Assembly: GCF_000018045.1 (NCBI RefSeq)
Contig: NC_009792.1
Span: forward strand, 4,588,001-4,652,000
Reading direction: 5' to 3'
From: Citrobacter koseri ATCC BAA-895
Lineage (GTDB): Bacteria > Pseudomonadota > Gammaproteobacteria > Enterobacterales > Enterobacteriaceae
DNA length: 64,000 bases
Below, piece after piece: positions 43,858 through 53,115 of this stretch. The notes below the pieces were generated by a model that did no database searches, was not told where the DNA came from, and was given only the letters and a program-made list of their open reading frames with translations. A program made the translations under genes and the position numbers. Every line of letters starts with the position of its first letter. Position 1 is the stretch's first letter.

Positions 43858-45396
43858 TTAAAACAGCCCCAGCGGTTTATCGGAATAGCTCACCAGCAGA
43901 CATTTGGTTTGCTGATAATGCTCCAGCATCATTTTGTGGGTTTCGCGGCCAATCCCCGACTGCTTATAGCCGCCGAACGCAGCATGCGCCGGGTAAGCAT
44001 GATAGCAGTTGGTCCATACGCGTCCCGCCTGAATACCGCGCCCCATTTTGTATGCCAGGTTGCCGTTACGACTCCAGACCCCGGCGCCAAGCCCGTACTG
44101 GGTGTCGTTAGCCAGTTCCAGTGCTTCCTCCATCGTCCTGAAGGTCGTCACCGCCAGCACCGGGCCAAAAATCTCCTCCTGGAAGACGCGCATATTGTTC
44201 TTACCAAACAGGATGGTCGGTTCGAGGTAATAGCCCTCTTTCAGCTCTCCTTCCAGCTGCTTGCGCCGCCCGCCGGTTAACACATCCGCGCCTTCTTTCT
44301 TACCGATATCAATGTAGTTGAGGATGGTTTCCAGTTGACCCTGGGAGACCTGCGCGCCCATCTGCGTAACGCTGTCGAGCGGGTTACCGCTGCGAATGCT
44401 TTCGACGCGACGAATGGCCCGCTCCATAAAGCGCTCATAAATAGACTCCTGTACCAGCGCACGGCTCGGGCAGGTACAAACTTCGCCCTGGTTAAAGGCA
44501 AACAGCGCAAAGCCCTCCAGCGCCTTGTCGAAAAACGCATCCTCTTCATCCATCACATCGGCGAAGAAGATATTGGGGGACTTACCGCCCAGCTCCAGCG
44601 TTACCGGAATAATGTTTTGTGTCGCGTACTGCATGATCTGTTGCCCGACTTCCGTCGAACCGGTAAACGCCACCTTCGCGATCCGCTTCGACGTCGCCAG
44701 ATATTCGCCGATCTCTCCGCCCGCGCCGTTCACGACGTTGACCACGCCCGGCGGGAGCAGATCGCCAACGATTTCCATCAGCAACAGAACCGAAAGCGGC
44801 GTCAGACGCGCAGGTTTGAGCACTACGCAGTTCCCCGCCGCCAGCGCCGGGGCCATTTTCCAGCTCGCCATCAGCAGCGGGAAGTTCCACGGGATGATCT
44901 GCCCCACCACGCCCAGCGGTTCATGGAAGTGATAGGCCACCGTTTCGCTGTCAACTTCGCTGATACCGCCCTCTTGTGCGCGGATACAGGACGCAAAATA
45001 GCGGAAATGGTCGATCGCCAGCGGCACGTCGGCGGCGCTGGTTTCACGGATGGGTTTGCCGTTATCCCAGGTTTCCGCCGTTGCCAGCAGTTCCAGGTTT
45101 TGCTCCATGCGATCGGCAATCTTAAACAGAATCGCGGCGCGATCCTGCACGGACGTATGCGCCCACTGTTCTTTCACTTTATGCGCGGCATCCAGCGCCA
45201 GATCGATATCTTTTTTGCCGGAAGAGGCGACTTCACACAGCAGTTGCCCGGTCACCGGCGTCAGATTCTGGTAATACTCGCCGTCTACCGGTGCGACCCA
45301 GTCTCCGCCGATAAAGTTGTCGTAGCGGGCTTTTAATTTCAGAGGAAAACCATACTCGCCGGGCTGAATACGCGTTGAAGGGGGATTATTGGTCAT
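43858..45396 (-). CDS. aldB: Aldehyde dehydrogenase B
   Basis: A 512-residue NAD(P)-dependent aldehyde dehydrogenase, same length as E. coli AldB, which oxidises acetaldehyde and other short aldehydes in stationary phase. The catalytic glutamate is in TLELGGKSPNIFF and the nucleophilic cysteine in NQGEVCTCPSRALVQ. The cofactor-binding segments PWNFPLLMASWKMAPALAAGN and FTGSTEVGQQIM are present. It is separated from yiaY by a REP element; in E. coli it is controlled by CRP, RpoS and Fis, and I did not assign sites here. Confidence 0.96.
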   Translation of the reverse strand: MTNNPPSTRIQPGEYGFPLKLKARYDNFIGGDWVAPVDGEYYQNLTPVTGQLLCEVASSGKKDIDLALDAAHKVKEQWAHTSVQDRAAILFKIADRMEQNLELLATAETWDNGKPIRETSAADVPLAIDHFRYFASCIRAQEGGISEVDSETVAYHFHEPLGVVGQIIPWNFPLLMASWKMAPALAAGNCVVLKPARLTPLSVLLLMEIVGDLLPPGVVNVVNGAGGEIGEYLATSKRIAKVAFTGSTEVGQQIMQYATQNIIPVTLELGGKSPNIFFADVMDEEDAFFDKALEGFALFAFNQGEVCTCPSRALVQESIYERFMERAIRRVESIRSGNPLDSVTQMGAQVSQGQLETILNYIDIGKKEGADVLTGGRRKQLEGELKEGYYLEPTILFGKNNMRVFQEEIFGPVLAVTTFRTMEEALELANDTQYGLGAGVWSRNGNLAYKMGRGIQAGRVWTNCYHAYPAHAAFGGYKQSGIGRETHKMMLEHYQQTKCLLVSYSDKPLGLF

Positions 45397-45532
45397 GACC
45401 GTCTCCTTACTGTAGGGGTACTACAAAGGTTAGACGGGACTGGCGAAATCTTCGCCAGCCTTTTACTGCTTTACGACTGCGGTCACGATATAGATAAGCG
45501 GATGTTTAAGCCGTTTCACCTTACCGCACAGT

Positions 45533-45564
45533 GTAGGCCCGATAAGCGCAGCGCCATCGGGCAT
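45533..45564. repeat. REP element upstream of aldB
   Basis: A single palindromic REP unit, GTAGGCCCGATAAGCG with GCGCCATCGGGCA, in the yiaY-aldB gap. Confidence 0.8.
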
Positions 45565-45611
45565 GACGCCGGAATGACACGATGCGTATCGTATATCCGG
45601 CAATCACTCAA

Positions 45612-46763
45612 TTACATCGCCGCGTGGTAAATCGCCATGATCTCGTCGTGGGTCGCCTGAATAGGGTTGGTCAGGCCACAGGCGTCTTTCAGCGCATTGG
45701 TCGCCAGCACGGAAATATCTTCTTCTTTCACATTCAGGTCGCGCAGACCCGCCGGAATGTTGACCTGCTGCGCCAGTTGACGGATAGCGTCAATGCACGC
45801 TTTCGCGCCGTCGGCTTCACTCATCCCGGTTACATTAACGCCCATCGCAGCCGCACAGTCGCGCAGACGGCCTGCCGCGACCTGGCTGTTAAATACCTGA
45901 ACGTGCGGCAACAGCACCGCATTACATACGCCGTGCGGCAGATTGTAGAAGCCGCCGAGCTGGTGCGCCATCGCGTGGACATAGCCCAGAGAAGCATTGT
46001 TAAACGCCATACCAGCCAGGAATTGCGCATAGGCCATCGCTTCGCGCGCCTGCGCGTTGCTGCCCTCTTCCACGGCAATCGCCAGGTTTTCCGCAATCAT
46101 AGAGATGGCTTTCAACGCGCACGCATCAGTAATCGGCGTTGCGGCAATAGAAACATAGGCTTCAATGGCGTGGGTTAACGCATCCATGCCGGTCGCGGCG
46201 GTCAGCGATTTTGGCATCCCCATCATCAACGAAGAGTCATTCACAGAGAGCAGCGGCGTAACGTGTTTATCCACAATCGCCATCTTAATATGGCGCGCTT
46301 CGTCGGTAATGATGCAGAAGCGGGTCATTTCTGATGCCGTTCCCGCCGTCGTGTTGATGGCAATCATCGGTAGCTGAGGTTTCGCGGAGCGATCCACGCC
46401 TTCATAGTCGCGGATGTCGCCGCCGTTCGCCGCCACCAGCGCGATGCCTTTCGCGCAGTCGTGCGGAGAGCCGCCGCCCAGCGAAATTACGCTATCGCAC
46501 CCGTGTTCTTTCAGGAGTTTCAGCCCGGCAGCCACGTTTTCGGTGGTCGGGTTCGGCTGCGTGCCATCATAAATAACGCTGAAAATATCGCGTTCCTGCA
46601 ACGCTTTCTGAATATCTCCAGCCATGCCTAATGTTGTTAACATGCTATCCGTGACAATTAATGTACGGCGAAAACCATATTCCGCCATGGTATTCATTGC
46701 TTCTTTTAATGCACCAGCGCCGATTACATTCACGGAAGGAATAAAAAATGTTGAAGCAGCCAT
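45612..46763 (-). CDS. yiaY: Iron-containing alcohol dehydrogenase YiaY
   Basis: A 383-residue group III alcohol dehydrogenase, same length as E. coli YiaY and close to FucO. NAD binding is shown by SLGGGSPHDCAKGIAL, and the iron ligands by GMDALTHAIEAYVS and GYVHAMAHQLGGFYNLPHG. I start at the ATG at 46763 (MAASTFFIPSVNVIG), preceded by AAGGATGG; the longer frame from 46880 adds 39 unsupported residues. It is followed by aldB in the same direction, so the two could act in sequence on alcohols and aldehydes, although they are probably separate units. Confidence 0.94.
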   Translation of the reverse strand: MAASTFFIPSVNVIGAGALKEAMNTMAEYGFRRTLIVTDSMLTTLGMAGDIQKALQERDIFSVIYDGTQPNPTTENVAAGLKLLKEHGCDSVISLGGGSPHDCAKGIALVAANGGDIRDYEGVDRSAKPQLPMIAINTTAGTASEMTRFCIITDEARHIKMAIVDKHVTPLLSVNDSSLMMGMPKSLTAATGMDALTHAIEAYVSIAATPITDACALKAISMIAENLAIAVEEGSNAQAREAMAYAQFLAGMAFNNASLGYVHAMAHQLGGFYNLPHGVCNAVLLPHVQVFNSQVAAGRLRDCAAAMGVNVTGMSEADGAKACIDAIRQLAQQVNIPAGLRDLNVKEEDISVLATNALKDACGLTNPIQATHDEIMAIYHAAM

Positions 46764-46949
46764 TGTACCATCCTTAATTACTGAAATAAGGCTGGCAGCA
46801 TACGGATGAACCTGTCGTGAAAATATGATCGCTGTTGTTATTTTCCCATTATAAAATATAAAAAAGCACATTAGGTTCATCGCCTGTTGTGCTTTATATA
46901 ATTCAAGAAAATAATTGTATTAATTCATTTTCTATTTTAATAATTCGTA

Positions 46950-48797
46950 TCATTCTTTTGCCGGAAATAATAACGCATCGCGTAATAAATGATCGTTTCC
47001 GCGACGGCGCGTGAATCCTGTCCGGTCAAAATACTCCAGAATCTGAATGGCGAGTTTTCGTCCAACATTCAGCCGATCGCGAAAATCAGCGGCGCAGGTC
47101 GAGCCTCTCTCCTGATCCAGTTCGCGGATCAGGTTCGCAAAAGCGACAATCCGATCGTTACGGTAATAACGATCTTTCACGATCGCGGTAATCATGCCCT
47201 GCTGTGCCGCCTGTCGCAGCACCTGCCGCATAACTTGCTCGTCCACGCCCTTTTCTTTCGCCAGATCGCGCACCCACCAGGGGTCGTCGCCAAACAGCGG
47301 CTCAATGTTTTGCCAGACGGCCTGCTGCTCGTCGCTGAAACCGGCTTTGTGATCCGGTAAATGCAACCAGCCATGGTGGCTGTGAATCACGCCGCTTTCA
47401 CGCATACGGTCGATGAGCAGCAGCACCAGCGCTTCGTCTTCCATCGGGAGCGCCATGCGCCGCAAACGCTCGCGCCCTGGGCCGGGTTCATCGCGATGAT
47501 GTTCGTGGTACATCGCGAGCGTATCCAGAATCTTACGCTGCCAGCGCGCGGCGACAGGGGCATTCAACAGGCTGTAACCCGCCTGAATAAAACCATGCTG
47601 TTCAATAAGCTGGCGCATACCGTCGCCGTTGAGCTGCCGTGCCCACACGAAATCAGGAATATTCACCGCGCCGCGTTCGAGATGCGTCGCCAGCGCGGCG
47701 CTGTCATCCCTGGCGTTTTCCAGCGCCGACAGCCATTGCAGATATTCCGGTTTACGTTTACCGCGACGCGGCGAGTTGAGCGTCACCACGCGTGCGCCAG
47801 CAAGCGTGGTTCGGGCAGAAATATCGCGTAATACCAGCCGATCGTTATCGGCAAGCCATAGCGGCGTATCGAACACCAGTTCCGCCAGCGTGCCCTCCAG
47901 CAGGGAAATACGTCCGGTGACATGGCTGGCGGCGTGGTGAATATGCAGCGGTTGCCATTGCACGAGCGGCGCAGCATGTTCTAACGAAACGATGACGCGT
48001 GAAAAGGCATCCGGCGGTACGTCAGAGAGAAGCCAGTCGCCACGGTTAAGCTGCTCTTTTTCCGCATCACCCGCGATATTCAGCGCAATACGCTGTCCGG
48101 CATGAGCGTGTTCAGTCGCCTGATTCTGCGCATGCAGGCTGCGCACGCGCATTGGCTTATTCACACCGGTCAGCCACAGCGTATCGCCGACGTTCACTTC
48201 GCCGCTGAGCGCCGTACCGGTCACCACCAGCCCTGCGCCTTTCACCGTAAACGCGCGATCGATCGCCAGGCGGAAGCTCTGATGGCCGGGATGCGCGCGG
48301 CCCGCCAACTGCCGTAAATGCTCGCGCAATGCCTCAATACCGCGCCCTTCATTCGCAGCGGTGACAAACAGCGTCGCGTCGGCAAACCCGTAATGGCCCA
48401 GCGTCGCCAGAATCTCTTCCCGCACCTCTTCTATTCGCGCGTCGTCCACGCGGTCGGCTTTGGTCAGCGCAACCGTAAGCTGCGGATTGCCCGTCAATTG
48501 TAAAATTTGCAGATGCTCGCGGGTCTGCGCCATCACGCCGTCATCGCAGGCGACAACCAGCAGCGCATGATCGATACCGCCCACGCCCGCCAGCATGTTG
48601 GAGAGAAACTTTTCATGACCGGGAACGTCGATAAATCCCAGTACGCGGCCATCCGGCTGCGGCCAGTAGGCATACCCCAGATCGATAGTCATACCGCGTT
48701 TTTTTTCTTCCGGCAGGCGATCGGCATTCACGCCGGTAATCGCCTGTAATAGCGTTGTTTTTCCGTGGTCAACGTGTCCGGCGGTTGCAATAATCAT
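46950..48797 (-). CDS. selB: Selenocysteine-specific elongation factor SelB
   Basis: A 615-residue translational GTPase (E. coli 614) that delivers Sec-tRNA to the ribosome at UGA codons. The G1 motif GHVDHGKTTL is at residues 7-16, G3 is DVPGHEKFLS and G4 is TKAD. Elongation-factor domains 2 and 3 follow, then four C-terminal winged helices that bind the SECIS hairpin, the last near ILEYFDRTGFTRRRGNDHLL. It overlaps selA by four bases in a selAB operon. Confidence 0.97.
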   Translation of the reverse strand: MIIATAGHVDHGKTTLLQAITGVNADRLPEEKKRGMTIDLGYAYWPQPDGRVLGFIDVPGHEKFLSNMLAGVGGIDHALLVVACDDGVMAQTREHLQILQLTGNPQLTVALTKADRVDDARIEEVREEILATLGHYGFADATLFVTAANEGRGIEALREHLRQLAGRAHPGHQSFRLAIDRAFTVKGAGLVVTGTALSGEVNVGDTLWLTGVNKPMRVRSLHAQNQATEHAHAGQRIALNIAGDAEKEQLNRGDWLLSDVPPDAFSRVIVSLEHAAPLVQWQPLHIHHAASHVTGRISLLEGTLAELVFDTPLWLADNDRLVLRDISARTTLAGARVVTLNSPRRGKRKPEYLQWLSALENARDDSAALATHLERGAVNIPDFVWARQLNGDGMRQLIEQHGFIQAGYSLLNAPVAARWQRKILDTLAMYHEHHRDEPGPGRERLRRMALPMEDEALVLLLIDRMRESGVIHSHHGWLHLPDHKAGFSDEQQAVWQNIEPLFGDDPWWVRDLAKEKGVDEQVMRQVLRQAAQQGMITAIVKDRYYRNDRIVAFANLIRELDQERGSTCAADFRDRLNVGRKLAIQILEYFDRTGFTRRRGNDHLLRDALLFPAKE

Positions 48798-50185
48798 TTC
48801 AACATCATCTCCATAAACCGGGTCTCGTCTTCAAGGCAGCGGATATCCAGCCACAGGCGACCATCGTAAATTCGGCCAATGATCGGGACGGGCAGCGCGC
48901 GCCAGCGAGCCGCCAGCGCCTCAAGACGGCTTCCGCGCCCGTCATGCGGCGTAAAGGTCAGTGCCGCGCTGGGCAGCCGATCAACCGGCAGCGAACCGCT
49001 GCCGATCTGCGACAGGCAAGGCATCACGTTTACCGCGAACTCCGCGCTAAAGCGTGTGGCAAGCGCCGCCTGTAGCCGCTGCGCCTGCGCCTGAATCGCC
49101 GCTTCACTGCGGGTTAACAGCCGCAGCGTCGGCAGTTTCTCCGCCAGCGCTTCCGGGTGCAGGTAAAGCCGCAGGGTTGCCTCCAGCGCCGCCAGCGTCA
49201 TTTTGTCGGCACGCAGAGCCCGCTTCAGCGGGTGGCTTTGCAGTTGCGCAATCATCTCTTTCTTGCCGACAATGATCCCGGCCTGCGGCCCGCCCAGCAG
49301 CTTGTCGCCAGAGAAGCTGACCAGGCTGACGCCTGCGGCAATCAGCTGCTGCGGCATCGGTTCTTTCGGCAAGCCGTACTGACTGAGATCCACCAGCGAA
49401 CCGCTGCCCAGATCCGCCACCACCGGGATATCCAGCTCCAGCCCAATAGCGGCCAGCTCTGCCTCATCCACCGCTTTGGTGAAGCCTTCAATACTGTAAT
49501 TACTGGTATGCACTTTCATCAACAGGCCGGTGTTTTCATTCACCGCCTGACGATAATCTTTCGCGTGAGTCCGGTTGGTGGTGCCCACCTCATGCAGCGT
49601 ACAGCCCGCCTGACGCATCACATCAGGAATACGAAACGCGCCGCCAATCTCCACCAGTTCGCCACGCGATACCACCACCTCTTTACCGTTCGCCGTCGCC
49701 GCCAGCATCAGCAACACGGCCGCCGCGTTGTTGTTCACAATACAGGCGTCTTCCGCCCCGGTAATGCGACATAACAGATCCGCCAGCGCCCGATCGCGGT
49801 GCCCGCGCCCGGCGCCATCCAGATCATATTCCAGTGTGACCGGAGCGCGCATTGCCTGCGCCACCGCGTCAATCGCCTCTTCCGCCTGCTGCGCTCGCCC
49901 CAGATTGGTGTGCAGCACCGTTCCCGTCAGGTTAATCACCGGACGCAGCGCGCTTTGCGCCTCTTTCTCCAGCCGGATATTCACCTCTTGCGCCCAGTTC
50001 TCGCACCACGCGGGCAGCGCCTGCGTATCGCGAATCGCTTCCCTTGCTTCATCCAACATCTGGCGAAGCAGATCCACCACCCTGGTGTGCCCGTGGGTGT
50101 CACGTAAAGAAAGAAAAGTGCTGTCACGCAGTAAGCGATCGATAGCAGGAAGCTGGCTGTAGAGTGAACGCGTTTCGGTTGTCAT
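48794..50185 (-). CDS. selA: L-seryl-tRNA(Sec) selenium transferase SelA
   Basis: A 463-residue PLP enzyme, same length as E. coli SelA, that converts seryl-tRNA(Sec) to selenocysteyl-tRNA(Sec) with selenophosphate. The PLP lysine is in SFSGDKLLGGPQAG; INLTGTVLHTNLGRA and CIVNNNAAAVLLML are conserved substrate-site segments. I use the ATG at 50185 (MTTETRSLYSQ). The in-frame start at 50239 would include a structured RNA region and has no family support. Translation is coupled to selB. selD and selC are not in this window. Confidence 0.96.
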   Translation of the reverse strand: MTTETRSLYSQLPAIDRLLRDSTFLSLRDTHGHTRVVDLLRQMLDEAREAIRDTQALPAWCENWAQEVNIRLEKEAQSALRPVINLTGTVLHTNLGRAQQAEEAIDAVAQAMRAPVTLEYDLDGAGRGHRDRALADLLCRITGAEDACIVNNNAAAVLLMLAATANGKEVVVSRGELVEIGGAFRIPDVMRQAGCTLHEVGTTNRTHAKDYRQAVNENTGLLMKVHTSNYSIEGFTKAVDEAELAAIGLELDIPVVADLGSGSLVDLSQYGLPKEPMPQQLIAAGVSLVSFSGDKLLGGPQAGIIVGKKEMIAQLQSHPLKRALRADKMTLAALEATLRLYLHPEALAEKLPTLRLLTRSEAAIQAQAQRLQAALATRFSAEFAVNVMPCLSQIGSGSLPVDRLPSAALTFTPHDGRGSRLEALAARWRALPVPIIGRIYDGRLWLDIRCLEDETRFMEMMLK

Positions 50186-50208
50186 GAAAAAGGCCTGGCT
50201 GTTGGTGG

Positions 50209-50246
50209 CCCCCTCCGGTGCGGAGAGGGATATCGACATGAGGGGG
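50209..50246 (-). promoter_or_regulatory. Structured leader of selA
   Basis: Upstream of selA two competing hairpins can form: a 7-bp stem (50209-50215 with 50240-50246) and an inner 5-bp stem (50213-50217 with 50221-50225). In E. coli a SECIS-like element in the selAB leader binds SelB; this is the obvious candidate region, but I cannot match the SECIS loop sequence. Confidence 0.4.
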
Positions 50247-50284
50247 ATTGTACCGTGAGTTTGCTCAGGCGGACATAATGCGCA

Positions 50285-50893
50285 TCAAGCCTTTGGCGGT
50301 TCCGTGCGGGCAAAACTTTCGCGTTGAAAGAGCGTTTCCACCAGTTTGACTAAGTGCGGTCTGTCCACACACCAGCCCGGCGCCACGCGGCGGAAATTGA
50401 GGTAGCCCACGGCGCAGGCAATGGCGATGGTTGCCAGATTCACGGTATCGGTCTTAATCGTCCCGTCCACCAGATAGCCTTCCAGCGCGTCCAGGCTACG
50501 GTTGATTTTCTCGCGCTGGCGCAACAGTTCCGTTTCAGACTGCTGCGCCGCCGGGCGCGCCTGTTCACGCACGGAAACCAGACCGGCATCCATAATGCCG
50601 TCCGCCAACACTTCAATCTGCCGTACTTTCAGTGAGGCCAGCGGTTCACGCGGAATCATCACCGGAGCAATATCCAGTAACTCAATATATTCGGCGATTA
50701 TCGGGGAATCGAACCAGCACTCTCCCTTATCCGTCACCAGCGCGGGGACTTTGCCAAGCGGGTTGTACTGCGCCACGCCGTTTTCCGCGTTGTAGGGAAG
50801 TTCATTCACAAATTCGAAAGTGATGCCCTTTTCCAGCAATAAAACCGAAATCTTTCGCACAAAAGGGCTGGTATAGCTGCCGATGAGTTTCAT
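50285..50893 (-). CDS. yibF: Glutathione S-transferase-like protein YibF
   Basis: A 202-residue soluble GST-fold protein, same length as E. coli YibF. The N-terminal thioredoxin-like domain has GSYTSPFVRKISVLL (active-site serine region), GKVPALV with the cis-proline and the glutathione gamma-glutamyl contact FDSPIIAEYIE. The helical C-terminal domain follows from about residue 85. It binds glutathione in E. coli but has no proven substrate. It lies upstream of selA in the same direction with a 99-base gap. Confidence 0.93.
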   Translation of the reverse strand: MKLIGSYTSPFVRKISVLLLEKGITFEFVNELPYNAENGVAQYNPLGKVPALVTDKGECWFDSPIIAEYIELLDIAPVMIPREPLASLKVRQIEVLADGIMDAGLVSVREQARPAAQQSETELLRQREKINRSLDALEGYLVDGTIKTDTVNLATIAIACAVGYLNFRRVAPGWCVDRPHLVKLVETLFQRESFARTEPPKA

Positions 50894-50951
50894 GCCGTGT
50901 CCTTTTTGCCAACAAAAAATAAAGTGGTATCAATAAATCTTGCCTTAGTTT

Positions 50952-51039
50952 TGCCGGATGGCGGCGCAAGCGCCTTATCCGGTCTACACATTGCAGACAT
51001 TGTTTCTGTCGGTCTGATAAGCATAGCGCCATCAGGCAT
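50952..51039. repeat. REP pair between yibF and yibH
   Basis: Two REP units (50952-50987 and 51010-51039) fill most of the short gap. In E. coli K-12 this gap holds the rhsJ-yibA cluster. Confidence 0.82.
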
Positions 51040-51067
51040 TTTTACTAAAAAGCAGGTGACGACCCGC

Positions 51068-52204
51068 TTAATGATCCAAATAAAGATAGTGCATCCAGCT
51101 GGTCATGCGCAGTAACACCTTACGCATCACGGAGACATGGGCGAAGTGATCGGAGTAAACCGCAACCTGGGCGTAAATGCCGTCAGGCAGGGCATCCACA
51201 TCGCTATTCGGCTCCAGCTCAATCAACGCAAGCACGCCGTCCATCCCCGGCGTTACGCTTAAGGACTGTAATGTTCCCTGCGCCTGGTAAGAACCGCCGG
51301 GCACAACCGGTAAAATACTCAACAACTTGCCCTGGAATACCTGGCCGGGCAGCGCATTGAACACCACTTCTGCCTCATCTCCCGCCTCAAGACGTAATAA
51401 TGAGTTCTGCCGGAACTGGGCGACAATTTGCCGTTTTTGTTCGGGAATAAAAACCATTACCGGGCGCAGCGGCAGCGCGGCGGCATAGCTACCGGGCCGG
51501 ATGAGCACCTGGGTCACATAGCCATTGCTCGGCGCGCGAATAACCGTCTGTTCAAGATTGTATTTCGCCTCGGCCAGCTGCGCCCGCAGGCTGACGATTT
51601 GCGACTGCTCGCCATCGACCATGCTGTCCAGTTGGCTCTGGATCTGCGTTTGCTCAGCAACAGAACCTTTTACCATCGCATCCTGCGCTAAATAGTTTTG
51701 CCGCGCGTTATCGATATCGCTTTCAGAGAACGGATTCACCCTCGCCTGACTGCCTTTCAGATAGCGCTGATAATCCTTATAGAGGCGGTCGCGTTCTGCG
51801 GACACCCGCGTGGTATTGGCCTGAGCCTCCGCTAATTGCGCCTTCAGGGTATGTATATTATGCGTGGCCGTGACCAGGTCAGCCTGTAACCTGTCGACCC
51901 GCGCCTGATACCGCACGGGATCGATTTTGAATAAAACATCGCCTTTTTTAATCAGCTGATTATTTTTATCCGTTACCTCACTCACAATACCTGTTACCTG
52001 CGGCGTAATGGGAATAGAAATAACCGCTTTCTGCGCCGTAAAAGTATAGGGGTGGTTATAGTTCATTAATAATATAAGTCCGCTAACTAAAAATACCCCG
52101 CCTAATGCCGCCGTGGAAAGTGTCCATTGGTTCACCGGAATCCTGAATATTTTAAATACCGCCCAGGCTAATGCTACGTAGGTCAAAACAATCAACAGAT
52201 CCAT
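51068..52204 (-). CDS. yibH: HlyD-family membrane fusion protein YibH
   Basis: A 378-residue periplasmic adaptor anchored by one or two N-terminal helices (residues about 3-20 and 30-50). The lipoyl/barrel-sandwich halves are visible as VSIPITPQVTGIVSEVTDKN and TVIRAPSNGYVTQVLIRPGS, separated by a long alpha-helical hairpin rich in Gln and Ala (residues about 100-205). It resembles EmrA/AaeA-type adaptors. Its only neighbour is the small membrane protein YibI, two bases upstream, as with other HlyD/DUF3302-type pairs. No efflux pump or outer-membrane channel is encoded beside it, so the substrate is unknown. Confidence 0.92.
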   Translation of the reverse strand: MDLLIVLTYVALAWAVFKIFRIPVNQWTLSTAALGGVFLVSGLILLMNYNHPYTFTAQKAVISIPITPQVTGIVSEVTDKNNQLIKKGDVLFKIDPVRYQARVDRLQADLVTATHNIHTLKAQLAEAQANTTRVSAERDRLYKDYQRYLKGSQARVNPFSESDIDNARQNYLAQDAMVKGSVAEQTQIQSQLDSMVDGEQSQIVSLRAQLAEAKYNLEQTVIRAPSNGYVTQVLIRPGSYAAALPLRPVMVFIPEQKRQIVAQFRQNSLLRLEAGDEAEVVFNALPGQVFQGKLLSILPVVPGGSYQAQGTLQSLSVTPGMDGVLALIELEPNSDVDALPDGIYAQVAVYSDHFAHVSVMRKVLLRMTSWMHYLYLDH

Positions 52205-52206
52205 GA

Positions 52207-52584
52207 TTAGCTCTCCGACGGGGGAATATCAGGGGACTGTACCTCAGCCAGCTTTCGCTCCAGCGCTTCCACACGTTTCGACAAGGCGATAAGTTCCGGG
52301 TCAGGCTCCGGTTCTGGCTCAGGTTCCTTTTCCTGTGGTGAAACATGCGCTTGCATGCCCCAGCCCCGTTCAGGCTGATAAAGCGTGGCCCAAATCCACA
52401 GAAACGGCCAAATAACATGAAGCGTAAACAGACTGACCCAACCAGCAGTATGAATAGCATCAGCATGGGGGTGGTTTCGTTTTTTAGCGATCAGATAAGG
52501 GATGTCATGAATCATGATGATTCCATAAAAAATCACCAGAAAAACAAAGATCAATACTCCTAACGCGAAATAATTTAGAAACAT
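52207..52584 (-). CDS. yibI: DUF3302 family inner membrane protein YibI
   Basis: A 125-residue protein (E. coli 120) with two membrane helices (about residues 5-27 and 46-66), a basic cytoplasmic segment AKKRNHPHADAIH between them and an acidic C-terminal tail (EKEPEPEPEPDPE) that reads as a Pro-Glu repeat. The tail ends in a short coiled-coil-like stretch (ALSKRVEALERKLAEV). It precedes yibH by two bases and probably forms a complex with it. Function unknown. Confidence 0.9.
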   Translation of the reverse strand: MFLNYFALGVLIFVFLVIFYGIIMIHDIPYLIAKKRNHPHADAIHTAGWVSLFTLHVIWPFLWIWATLYQPERGWGMQAHVSPQEKEPEPEPEPDPELIALSKRVEALERKLAEVQSPDIPPSES

Positions 52585-53115
52585 ACCTGCTCCGGCTTCA
52601 CGCTAATAAGAGTGTTAAATGACAGGCGGCGTATTACGATTCCACCGATATTTTGAACATAATTCGAGTCCGCCATTTTCGCCATCAAACCAAAAGATAA
52701 TTTTGCACGGCGAGAGGTTGCTCAATTACACATCAGAATGAAGCATGAGGCGGAATCTGCTTAAGATCACACCACACAGGTTTCGGATGAAAATATCTTG
52801 TGATTTAGATCACAAAAATCCAACAAACCCTCAAATCAAAAATGTGAAACAGTTCACATTTAAACGCTATTTCCACCAGTGATTCCGGGTTTGTTGTTTT
52901 TTTACACAGCCGTTTTGTGATCAATATCACATCAATAACCACCATCCACCCTATATTCATGTGATCCAAATCACACAACAAGCCAGCAACTGGACAGTTG
53001 AACGATTCAGTGCCAGATTTCGCACTATCTACAGGGTCCGGCTACCTCTGCCGCTACATTAACAAACCTCGGGCTTCGAGCCTGCGCGACAGCAAACATA
53101 AGAAGGGGTGTTTTT
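52585..53115 (+). promoter_or_regulatory. mtlA control region with four perfect CRP sites
   Basis: This 531-base gap holds four exact TGTGA-N6-TCACA sites at 52799-52814, 52843-52858, 52916-52931 and 52960-52975. Centres are spaced 44, 73 and 44 bases. The leader between about 53000 and 53115 has a small GGCTTCGAGCC hairpin, and the AAGAAGGGG ribosome site lies about 9 bases before mtlA. E. coli mtlA is likewise known for several CRP sites. The part near yibI (52585-52790) shows nothing else I can name. Confidence 0.9.
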
